Of a stretch of DNA of 12,519 nucleotides, positions 1 to 5,600 are shown one piece after another. The notes beneath the pieces were generated by a model that did no database searches, had not been told where the DNA came from, and saw only the letters and a list, made by a program, of their open reading frames with translations. Source of the DNA: Vibrio tasmaniensis 1F-187 (lineage in GTDB: Bacteria > Pseudomonadota > Gammaproteobacteria > Enterobacterales > Vibrionaceae); NCBI RefSeq assembly GCF_000272405.2, contig NZ_AJZM02000297.1, positions 1 to 12,519 of the forward strand, written 5' to 3'. The translations under genes and the position numbers were made by a program. Numbering within the stretch: position 1 is the first letter of the stretch; each line of letters starts with the position of its first letter.

Positions 1-24
1 GCGACTAAGCGACTAAGCGACTAA
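1..24. repeat. Three tandem copies of an 8-base unit (GCGACTAA)
   Basis: The window opens with three perfect head-to-tail copies of GCGACTAA. Because 8 is not a multiple of 3, the three TAA triplets fall in all three forward frames, so any rightward gene entering from the left would stop here at base 8, 16 or 24. It could be the tail of such a gene or purely intergenic; more copies may lie to the left of the window. The function is unknown. Confidence 0.7.
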
Positions 25-63
25 CAGAGTAAAGATCAGTTAGCCAATCAGCTAATAGATATA

Positions 64-99
64 AAAAGGGCATTGCGGAATATTCCATAATGCCCTTTT
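64..99. terminator. Bidirectional intrinsic terminator
   Basis: An 11-base perfect stem (AAAAGGGCATT at 64-74 pairing with AATGCCCTTTT at 89-99) encloses a second palindrome, GGAATATTCC (77-86). Flanking A and T tracts give a U-rich tail in either direction. It lies about 85 bases past the stop of the leftward VOC gene and would also serve a rightward gene entering from the left edge, as expected between convergent genes. Confidence 0.8.
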
Positions 100-182
100 C
101 TGTGAGTCTTCCTAGCACCCTTTCTTAGACGTTTTATTTCAAACAATCTAGCTCTAGTACACCAACTCGATTGCGAGTTCTA

Positions 183-599
183 CTACGTGGCATTGCGCAG
201 CTTGGGATCATCACTCAGATATTCTACAAACTCGATTTCAAAGCCCGCAGGATCAACAAAGTAAACGTTTTTGCGATAAGGTTCGTCGGCGCCGGGTTTG
301 GCTATTGGGAAACCCGCATCAATAAGGCGCTCAATCACGCTCTCGATATTGTTGGTTACATAAGCAAAATGCGCGAGACCGACAGAATGCCCAGCCAAAT
401 CTCTGTTTTCTCCTTCGCCGTGATCGCTCAACGCGATGTATTGATATTCATCACCAAAATGTAGCCAGTTACGTGGCTTGCCAGACCATTCGCCTTGTCC
501 TTCATCACGCACATACCAGTGAGGGAAAGCTGCTTTATAGAAAGTCAGCATCTCTGGGATATCTTTAACCACTAAATTTACATGTTCAAGTTGGATCAT
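183..599 (-). CDS. VOC superfamily (glyoxalase/dioxygenase-fold) protein
   Basis: This encodes a 138-residue single-domain vicinal-oxygen-chelate protein. The sequence shows the two beta-alpha-beta-beta-beta modules typical of the fold: one from MIQLEHVNLVVKDI (1-14), a second from GLAHFAYVTNNIES (74-87), ending in DPAGFEIEFVEY (116-127). His6, His77 and Glu123 sit where this family usually binds its divalent metal. Length fits small cytosolic VOC proteins; the substrate cannot be read from sequence, and a lactoylglutathione-lyase-like or thiol/antibiotic-detoxifying role is possible. I chose the ATG at 597-599 because AAGGAG (606-611) lies 6 bases upstream. A longer frame starting at 638 would begin inside the predicted -10 element, so it is unlikely. 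A SoxR-type operator in the promoter suggests induction by redox-active compounds. The gene is monocistronic, ending at the terminator at 64-99. Confidence 0.88.
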   Translation of the reverse strand: MIQLEHVNLVVKDIPEMLTFYKAAFPHWYVRDEGQGEWSGKPRNWLHFGDEYQYIALSDHGEGENRDLAGHSVGLAHFAYVTNNIESVIERLIDAGFPIAKPGADEPYRKNVYFVDPAGFEIEFVEYLSDDPKLRNAT

Positions 600-638
600 T
601 CTTCTCTCCTTAAAGTATTCTCTTAAGCAACGTTGCAT

Positions 639-669
639 ATCCTAATACCTCAAGTTAAGTTGAGGTAAA
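639..669 (-). promoter_or_regulatory. SoxR-type operator/promoter of the VOC gene
   Basis: On the minus strand, -35 TTTACC (664-669) and -10 TAGGAT (639-644) are separated by a 19-base spacer, the over-long spacing characteristic of promoters activated by MerR/SoxR regulators through DNA distortion. The spacer carries a palindrome (646-667) whose 18-base core, CCTCAACTTAACTTGAGG, differs by one base from the E. coli soxS operator core as I know it (CCTCAAGTTAACTTGAGG). The -35 TTTACC is also the one I recall for soxS. The predicted transcript would start about 30 bases upstream of the VOC start codon. No soxR gene is in the window, so the regulator must be elsewhere. Another MerR-family regulator with a similar site remains possible. 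Confidence 0.8.
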
Positions 670-978
670 GAACTAATTTACGTTTATTTTCGAGAACGTC
701 TTTAGAGTCCAAATGGCTCTGCTTTGACTACATACTAACTGTAAGTTTAGACGACCTAATCCAATGTAACTCTCTTGCCTCGTATTATGTTCTTTGTACT
801 TAATACCAGTCAAAGTAAGTAAGTGTTCTATCCAAACCACACCTTCCACAAAGCGAGCCGATGAAATGGATGTTGTATACAGGCCTCCCCTCAGTGATCG
901 CAATGCAGAACCAAACCGTAGTTAATTGAAATACAAGCACTTGGTATTTTTTAGTCGACTGCGTAGCGGGAGTGATAC
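670..978. other. Gene-poor stretch, possible decayed or dispersed intergenic element
   Basis: This stretch between the VOC promoter and the next gene has no convincing gene. On the minus strand a frame stays open from 921 to a stop at 673-675, giving about 76 residues from a TTG at 903, with a coherent-looking translation (WIEHLLTLTGIKY and so on). It has no ATG anywhere and no ribosome binding site was recognised. Its style resembles short open frames I associate with repeated intergenic sequences in Vibrio genomes, but that is recollection, not evidence. The right end (about 920-978) should hold the promoter and leader of the next gene, though no clear -35/-10 pair is visible. Confidence 0.35.
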
Positions 979-1245
979 ATGGACAGCAGAATTACCATCA
1001 AAGAATTTCTCAGAGTGTTCGATTACCTTCGTTCAACGGGCGAACAGCTGGACAATAAATATCAATTAGGTGAGATATTTGCTTGGCACGATTACGACGG
1101 TTACACCTGTTGGCTAAGCTACAGAGACGTTACGGTAACCCTGATGTTCCACGGTTCATTAAAAATCGAATACGACAAAGCGTCGAACTATGAAGACTTC
1201 ATCAACCATTGTCTGGCTATGCTTGCTACAGAGCCTTCTCCGTAA
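979..1245 (+). CDS. Small conserved protein, resembles DUF3081
   Basis: This is an 88-residue soluble protein with no signal peptide or membrane segment. A helical N-terminus (residues 6-30) is followed by a likely beta-rich core containing HDYDGYTCWLSYRDVTVTLMFHG (residues 37-59), with alternating aromatic and hydrophobic residues. The overall size and the DYDGY...VT(L)..FH pattern resemble the small gammaproteobacterial DUF3081 family, whose function is unknown; that match is from memory and moderate. The ATG at 979 is supported by GGGAG (968-972), 6 bases upstream. It ends 30 bases before the CIA30-family gene in the same direction, so the two may share a transcript, but no functional link is evident. 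Confidence 0.72.
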   Translation: MDSRITIKEFLRVFDYLRSTGEQLDNKYQLGEIFAWHDYDGYTCWLSYRDVTVTLMFHGSLKIEYDKASNYEDFINHCLAMLATEPSP

Positions 1246-1275
1246 GTACGAAAGGTCAACACGCCCTAGCAACTA

Positions 1276-1896
1276 ATGGATAAAATCATGCACGAAACTG
1301 ACTTTAAAACGCACTTACTGCGTAAACGAATCGCTTCTTTGTGGCTAATACTCAGCCTTTCTTTTTTATGGTCTCAAGTATCTTTAGCAGGAATAGATAT
1401 GATTGATTTTACACAAGCGAACGAACAGAAGAATTGGACAGCGACCAACGACAATGTAATGGGTGGCATCTCAACAGGCAGTCTTATTCATGATGGCGAG
1501 ACGAGTCAATTTAAGGGCGAACTATCGTTAGAGAACAATGGTGGCTTCAGTTCAATCAATCGCTCTGTTAAAACACTAAGCTCTGAAACGGACAGCGTAG
1601 AGTTGACGTTTGTGGGTGATGGTCGTACTTACCAATTAAGGTTCACAACGTGGATCGATGGAAACAGGACCAACTATAAGCACAACTTTGAGACAATTAA
1701 AGGTGAACAACTCAAGAAAATCTTCCGACTAAACGACTTTCAAGCGGTGTTTAGAGGTCGGCTACTCAACGGAACTCCGGAGCTTAAAGCTCAAGACATT
1801 AAACAGATCGGCTTTTTGATTGCAGACAAACAGCCTCTGCCCTTCGAGCTTAACTTACTTCAGATTCAATTCAAAACCTCGCAAGAAACGGAGTAA
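1276..1896 (+). CDS. CIA30-family protein, predicted exported
   Basis: A 206-residue protein with a CIA30 domain (the NDUFAF1 / complex I intermediate-associated protein 30 family, a galactose-binding-like beta fold). Hallmarks are W54...NDNVMGGIS (58-66) and F79-KGELSLENNGGFSS (79-93), close to the family's NDGVMGG and FxGxLSLENNGGF motifs. In mitochondria the family assists respiratory complex I assembly; bacterial members are uncharacterised, so that role should not be assumed. Residues 11-38 look like a signal peptide: basic LLRKR, hydrophobic ASLWLILSLSFLW and a VSLA cleavage site, which would place the domain in the periplasm. The start is uncertain. ATG 1276 lacks a ribosome binding site; ATG 1288 has only a weak GGA; ATG 1399 has a good AGGA 6 bases upstream but would remove the signal peptide. 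The gene converges on the alcohol dehydrogenase gene, and no clear terminator lies between them. Confidence 0.85.
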   Translation: MDKIMHETDFKTHLLRKRIASLWLILSLSFLWSQVSLAGIDMIDFTQANEQKNWTATNDNVMGGISTGSLIHDGETSQFKGELSLENNGGFSSINRSVKTLSSETDSVELTFVGDGRTYQLRFTTWIDGNRTNYKHNFETIKGEQLKKIFRLNDFQAVFRGRLLNGTPELKAQDIKQIGFLIADKQPLPFELNLLQIQFKTSQETE

Positions 1897-1986
1897 CGCT
1901 TTGTTGGAATAAGGTAAAGCCTGAATAAACCACAGACGAACAAAAGATCAATGCTTCAAACCGTCAAAGATCTAAATCATTAACTA

Positions 1987-3012
1987 TTAATATTTAATGG
2001 CTGTTTTTCCAATCGACGTACTGCTTTCAATACGTTGGTGCGCATCTTTCAGAGTCTCAACACTAAAACCATCCAACGTCGTCGTTAGTGTCGATTTAAT
2101 GCGGCCTGCATCAATCAAGTTCGCAGCTTGGAATAAGATGTCTTGTTGCTTCTGGATATCGTCTGTGTTGAACAGTGAACGTGTAAACATTAGCTCCCAC
2201 ACAAAACCGACAGACTTACCTTGAAGCGCCGACAGATCAATTCCACCATCGAACTCCACAATCGAACTGATCATGCCTTGTGGTGCAATCAGCTCCACCA
2301 TCGATTCCCAGTGCCCTTTAGTATCCGCAACATTAAAAATGTAATCGACATGCTGGATGCCTTGCTCACGTACAGACTCAACCAAGTTACGGTGATTCAC
2401 CACATGGTCTGCACCCATATCCCTTACCCACTGCTCGGTTTCAGGTCTTGAAGCCGTCGCAATGACAGTCAGGTTAGTCAGTTGGCTCGCCAATTGAATA
2501 GTGATTGAACCTACGCCACCAGCGCCACCAATAATCAGAATCGACTTTTGCTCTTCAGGACGAACACGCAAGCGGTCAAACAACGCTTCCCACGCAGTGA
2601 GTGTCGCTAGCGGCATCACAGCAGCAGCTTCATCAGAAAGGCTCTTTGGTGCTTTCGCCGCAATACGGTAATCAACGGCTTGGTATTCCGCGTTAGCTCC
2701 CATGCGAGTGACGTCACCAGCGTAGTAAACACGGTCACCTAATTCAAAACCTTCAACGTCTGTACCTTTACCGACAACTTCACCGACTGCGTCATAGCCC
2801 AGCACTTTAGGTTGTTCGAGTGTTTTATCCTTAGCACTACGAATACGAATTTTTGCGTCAGCAGGGTTGATAGCAGTCGCGCTCACTTTTACCAGCAAGT
2901 CATTATTTTTTAGTTCTGGCAGACTCGTTTCAAACTCAAATAAACTGTCTTGCTCTGTAATCGCAAATGACTGAGTAAATCCTATAGCTTTCATTTTTGA
3001 TGGTACTGACAT
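1987..3012 (-). CDS. Zinc-type alcohol dehydrogenase family / quinone oxidoreductase-like protein
   Basis: A 341-residue medium-chain dehydrogenase/reductase. It has an N-terminal GroES-like domain (about 1-125, with LGYDAVGEVVGKG and GDRVYY) and a Rossmann nucleotide-binding domain with GGAGGVGS (162-169). The PLATLTAWEALFDRL segment (134-148) and the ASRPETEQWVRDMGADHVVNH stretch (187-207) match the zinc-binding alcohol dehydrogenase family protein subgroup (TIGR02817-like). The protein contains no cysteine at all, so neither the catalytic nor the structural zinc site of true alcohol dehydrogenases can be present. An NADPH-dependent quinone or enone reductase activity is more likely. The start at 3012 is supported by AAGGAG (3021-3026), 8 bases upstream. 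The gene is divergent from a LysR regulator, the usual arrangement when that regulator controls its neighbour. Confidence 0.88.
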   Translation of the reverse strand: MSVPSKMKAIGFTQSFAITEQDSLFEFETSLPELKNNDLLVKVSATAINPADAKIRIRSAKDKTLEQPKVLGYDAVGEVVGKGTDVEGFELGDRVYYAGDVTRMGANAEYQAVDYRIAAKAPKSLSDEAAAVMPLATLTAWEALFDRLRVRPEEQKSILIIGGAGGVGSITIQLASQLTNLTVIATASRPETEQWVRDMGADHVVNHRNLVESVREQGIQHVDYIFNVADTKGHWESMVELIAPQGMISSIVEFDGGIDLSALQGKSVGFVWELMFTRSLFNTDDIQKQQDILFQAANLIDAGRIKSTLTTTLDGFSVETLKDAHQRIESSTSIGKTAIKY

Positions 3013-3078
3013 TATGCTTTCTCCTTGAATTAGACGAGTTAATCTTAGTCAATTCTCACTCTAGATAAACCGTCTAAC

Positions 3079-3097
3079 ATTTGAATGATTTTCAAAT
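3079..3097. promoter_or_regulatory. Inverted repeat, candidate LysR operator
   Basis: ATTTGAA (3079-3085) and TTCAAAT (3091-3097) form a perfect 7-base inverted repeat with a 5-base spacer. It lies in the divergent region between the alcohol dehydrogenase and LysR genes. Size and AT-rich dyad fit the interrupted palindromes that LysR proteins bind (T-N11-A type). It lies about 67 bases upstream of the dehydrogenase start and about 120 upstream of the regulator, so it could serve either promoter. A second perfect palindrome, GGGTTAACCC, is at 3146-3155. Confidence 0.45.
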
Positions 3098-3158
3098 ATA
3101 TTTTGATAATTAAGCGTATAAAGTTAGCTTAGAAGAGGCAAATAAGGGTTAACCCGCT

Positions 3159-3198
3159 TTGTGATTAGCAAAGATTTCAATACAATGTTTAGAACATT
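3159..3198 (+). promoter_or_regulatory. Candidate promoter of the LysR gene with overlapping dyad
   Basis: TTGTGA (3159-3164) and TACAAT (3181-3186) with a 16-base spacer make a plausible sigma-70 promoter ending about 30 bases before the LysR start. A dyad AATGTT-TAG-AACATT (3184-3198) overlaps the -10 and the likely start site, a position suited to negative autoregulation. This is a motif reading only. Confidence 0.4.
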
Positions 3199-3218
3199 AT
3201 CAAACACAGGTAGATAAG

Positions 3219-4151
3219 ATGCTTCTTGAAGACTTACAGGTCATTTTAAAAGTGGCGGAGTTTCGCAGCATCACCGCAGCAGCCACCAACCTAGACATGC
3301 GTACTGCTACCGCGAGTGCTGCCGTCAAACGAGTTGAAGCCGCACTAGGCGCTGAACTGTTTGTAAGAACCACTCGCCATTTAAGGCTCTCTTCAGCAGG
3401 CGAACGCTATTTACCTGAGTGTGAACAGGCCTTGAAAATATTAGAGCAAGCCAAGCTCAGCATGCGCGAAGAGCTTGGTATTCTCGATGGAGAAATCCGC
3501 ATTGCGCTTTCATCGGATCTAGGCCGCAACCTCATCACACCTTGGTTAGACGTGTTCTTGCTTGAATACCCTAAAGCATCACTTAGAACGAGCATCAGTG
3601 ACAGTAATATCGATTTTTACCGTGATTCTGTTGATATGGCGCTACGTTACGGCTCTCCGACTGACGCCAACATGTATGGTTTCAAGATCTGCGATGTGCC
3701 GAGAATATTGTGTGCGGCTCCTGAATATTTAGCTGAAATGGGAACACCAAAACACCCGAATGATTTAACTCAACATAATGGTTTGCTTTATCAGCTACAT
3801 GATATGTTGCAAGACGAATGGGTGTTTAAGGATGGTAAGCAGGAGCACAAAGTGAAGCTGAAAGGGAATCGTGCATCGAACGATGCTGACCTTGTTAGAC
3901 GTTGGTGTGTTGCCGGTAAAGGCGTGGCGATAAAGTCTTGTTTAGATATGTCGAAACATTTGCTTTCTGGCGAAGTGATTAAAGTTATGCCTGAATTTAA
4001 ACCAACACCAACCGAGTTGTGGTTAGTCTGCCCAAGCCGTCAATCCATCACACCAACGGTTCGCTTATTAAGAGATTTATTCCGCGAGAAAACCGCAGAG
4101 ATCCTCTCTCAATTGGGAGACCAAGGTATTCTAGAAAATAAAGCATCATAG
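3219..4151 (+). CDS. LysR-family transcriptional regulator
   Basis: A 310-residue LysR-type regulator of normal family length. Residues 1-60 form the winged helix-turn-helix: SITAAATNLDMRTATASAAV (17-36) is the helix-turn-helix, followed by KRVEAALGAELFVRTTR and the wing LRLSSAGERYL. A linker helix (about 62-87) leads into the periplasmic-binding-protein-like effector domain (about 90-295), with DGEIRIALSSDLGRNLITPWL at its start. The pattern resembles the CrgA-like subgroup. The ATG at 3219 has a modest AGG (3208-3210), 8 bases upstream. Divergent placement suggests it regulates the adjacent dehydrogenase gene and itself, probably in response to an electrophile or quinone, though the effector is unknown. 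The terminator at 4192-4227 follows. Confidence 0.92.
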   Translation: MLLEDLQVILKVAEFRSITAAATNLDMRTATASAAVKRVEAALGAELFVRTTRHLRLSSAGERYLPECEQALKILEQAKLSMREELGILDGEIRIALSSDLGRNLITPWLDVFLLEYPKASLRTSISDSNIDFYRDSVDMALRYGSPTDANMYGFKICDVPRILCAAPEYLAEMGTPKHPNDLTQHNGLLYQLHDMLQDEWVFKDGKQEHKVKLKGNRASNDADLVRRWCVAGKGVAIKSCLDMSKHLLSGEVIKVMPEFKPTPTELWLVCPSRQSITPTVRLLRDLFREKTAEILSQLGDQGILENKAS

Positions 4152-4191
4152 GATCTAATGCTGCTTAGAGATAAGACGTAGAGATACAAAA

Positions 4192-4227
4192 AAGGCGCTA
4201 GCGAACTTCAATTCGCTAACGCCTTTC
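4192..4227. terminator. Bidirectional intrinsic terminator
   Basis: AAAGGCGCTAGCGAA (4192-4206) pairs with TTCGCTAACGCCTTT (4213-4227), a 15-base stem with one mismatch and a 6-base loop, flanked by an A tract to the left and TTTCTT to the right. It lies 40 bases after the LysR stop and about 70 bases past the stop of the leftward gene at 4295-4681, so it would terminate both convergent genes. Confidence 0.88.
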
Positions 4228-4294
4228 TTCATTTGAACATCACACTGTATTAATGGATGTATCTACATTAATACTAATACTTTAATACGAGTGC

Positions 4295-4681
4295 TTAGTT
4301 TGACTCTTCTTCAACATCGCAATCAGCACAGCACTGAAGAGCAATTTCATGTTCGAAGGTGATTGTATCTTGGCCTTCTTCTAGAAGTTCTGCAATTTCA
4401 TCCGCGACTTCTTGCTCATCATCAGCTTCAATTCCGCTCGCTAACTCTTCTTCTGAATAACCGAAGAAATTCAGTAATAGATACTCGCGAGCTTCGTCTT
4501 TGGTACAAACCACATTTGCTGAAAGATCAGGCGTAACTTCACCTTCCGCAAGTGTCTTTGTCACTTGCTCTAGAGCAGTATCTTTCATCGCAGGCGTTAA
4601 CCAACCAAGATCAGTACTTACTGTCGTTTTTTTACAGTCGAAGCAAGGCAGTTGGTGAAAGTAGTATTGAAAGGTCGTCAT
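4295..4681 (-). CDS. Acidic hypothetical protein with terminal cysteine pairs
   Basis: I do not recognise this 128-residue protein. It is soluble and strongly acidic in its second half (EADDEQEVADEIAELLEEGQD, about 85-105), with no signal peptide or membrane segment. Cysteines cluster at both ends: C13-x2-C16 near the N-terminus and C117/C118-x2-C121 near the C-terminus, plus a lone C59. The two CxxC pairs could close a zinc or other metal site or a disulfide, but this is inference. The start at 4681 is the only sensible ATG; the ribosome binding site is weak (a purine-rich AAAGAAG further upstream). It is monocistronic, ending at the shared terminator at 4192-4227. It may be a lineage-restricted Vibrionaceae protein. 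Confidence 0.75.
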   Translation of the reverse strand: MTTFQYYFHQLPCFDCKKTTVSTDLGWLTPAMKDTALEQVTKTLAEGEVTPDLSANVVCTKDEAREYLLLNFFGYSEEELASGIEADDEQEVADEIAELLEEGQDTITFEHEIALQCCADCDVEEESN

Positions 4682-4725
4682 AGGTAATTTCTTCTTTAAG
4701 TGTTGTATAGCGAGATTATGCGCGT

Positions 4726-4752
4726 TTTATAGCAAAATACTATCTCAATCAA
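4726..4752 (-). promoter_or_regulatory. Weak candidate promoter of the acidic hypothetical gene
   Basis: On the minus strand TTGATT (4747-4752) and TATAAA (4726-4731) resemble -35 and -10 elements, but the spacer is only 15 bases. The region 4682-4833 is AT-rich and otherwise shows nothing recognisable; I see no clear intrinsic terminator after fecE in it. Confidence 0.3.
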
Positions 4753-4833
4753 CACCAAAAATTGATTCGCTCTGATTATTTTAACCAGACGCACAGCAAG
4801 CCATACTGACAACTTTAATCATCGGCTATTTGC

Positions 4834-5598
4834 TTAAATCGCCACACACATCGGCGTATTGGATATAGGGTCACGAAATACGCTCGCTTTGAGATCAAAA
4901 ACATCATTCAGCAATGTCTCGGTCATCACCTCATCGGGGGGGCCTTCAGCCACTAAACCACCCCTTTCTAAAACGATCAAATGATCGCAGTAACGGCTCG
5001 CTTGGTTCAGATCATGGAGCACAACCACCACTGTTTTTCCCTTGTCATTCATCTGCTGCATCAAGTTCATTAATTCAACTTGGTGAGACATATCAAGATA
5101 AGTGGTCGGTTCATCCAACATCACGACATCAGTGTCTTGCGCTATTATCATCGCTATCCATGCTCTTTGACGCTGCCCACCCGACAGTGACTCAATCGGT
5201 TTATCAGCAAACTCAAGTACGCCGGTATCACGCATTGCTTGTTCGACAATCACTTGGTCTTCTTGCCCTAACCTTCCCCAATGAGACACATAAGGAGAAC
5301 GGCCATATTCAACCAGTTTTCTGACCGAAATGCCTTCAGGGCTGACCAATATTTGCGGCAGAAGTGACAATGAACGCGCGAGCACTTTATCGCCATAGCT
5401 CGACAACGGTTTGTCTTCAAATAACACCTCTCCTGTCACCGGCTTATTGATCCTGACTAACGTCTTTAACAAGGTAGATTTACCACATCCATTGGGTCCA
5501 ATTAAGGCAGTAATTTTTCCCTTTGGGATGGACACCGAAAGGTTCGGTATGATCGTTTGTTTGCCGTACGCGACGGAAAGATTCTGCGTTTTTAGCAT
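4834..5598 (-). CDS. fecE: Ferric dicitrate-type ABC transporter ATP-binding protein
   Basis: A 254-residue ABC ATPase of the FecE/FhuC/BtuD iron-chelate class that powers uptake through the FecCD permease on the cytoplasmic face. All nucleotide-binding motifs are intact: Walker A GPNGCGKST (34-42), Q-loop Gln82, signature LSGGQ (138-142), Walker B VVMLDE (158-163) and switch His195. I chose ATG 5596-5598, 2 bases after the fecD stop, because GAGG lies 9 bases upstream. The frame can be extended to a TTG at 5607, but then the GAGG has no spacing. The length equals that of typical FecE. It is the last gene of the operon. A seven-cytosine run on the coding strand (4936-4942) crosses the Gly-Pro-Pro-Asp codons near the C-terminus and is a possible slippage site. 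The fec assignment comes mainly from gene order and its partners. Confidence 0.92.
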   Translation of the reverse strand: MLKTQNLSVAYGKQTIIPNLSVSIPKGKITALIGPNGCGKSTLLKTLVRINKPVTGEVLFEDKPLSSYGDKVLARSLSLLPQILVSPEGISVRKLVEYGRSPYVSHWGRLGQEDQVIVEQAMRDTGVLEFADKPIESLSGGQRQRAWIAMIIAQDTDVVMLDEPTTYLDMSHQVELMNLMQQMNDKGKTVVVVLHDLNQASRYCDHLIVLERGGLVAEGPPDEVMTETLLNDVFDLKASVFRDPISNTPMCVAI

Positions 5599-5600
5599 GG

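Noticed and set aside
600..638. N-terminal extension of the VOC protein to 638 (13 more residues)
   Set aside because: The upstream ATG would overlap the predicted -10 element and has no ribosome binding site, whereas the ATG at 599 has AAGGAG at ideal spacing.
673..903. Minus-strand 76-residue open frame as a real gene
   Set aside because: It starts only at TTG, contains no ATG, and has no recognisable ribosome binding site or family. It is kept as a possible decayed or repeated element instead.
4753..4833. Intrinsic terminator after fecE
   Set aside because: Only a weak, long-looped pairing without a T tract can be drawn, not enough to call a terminator.
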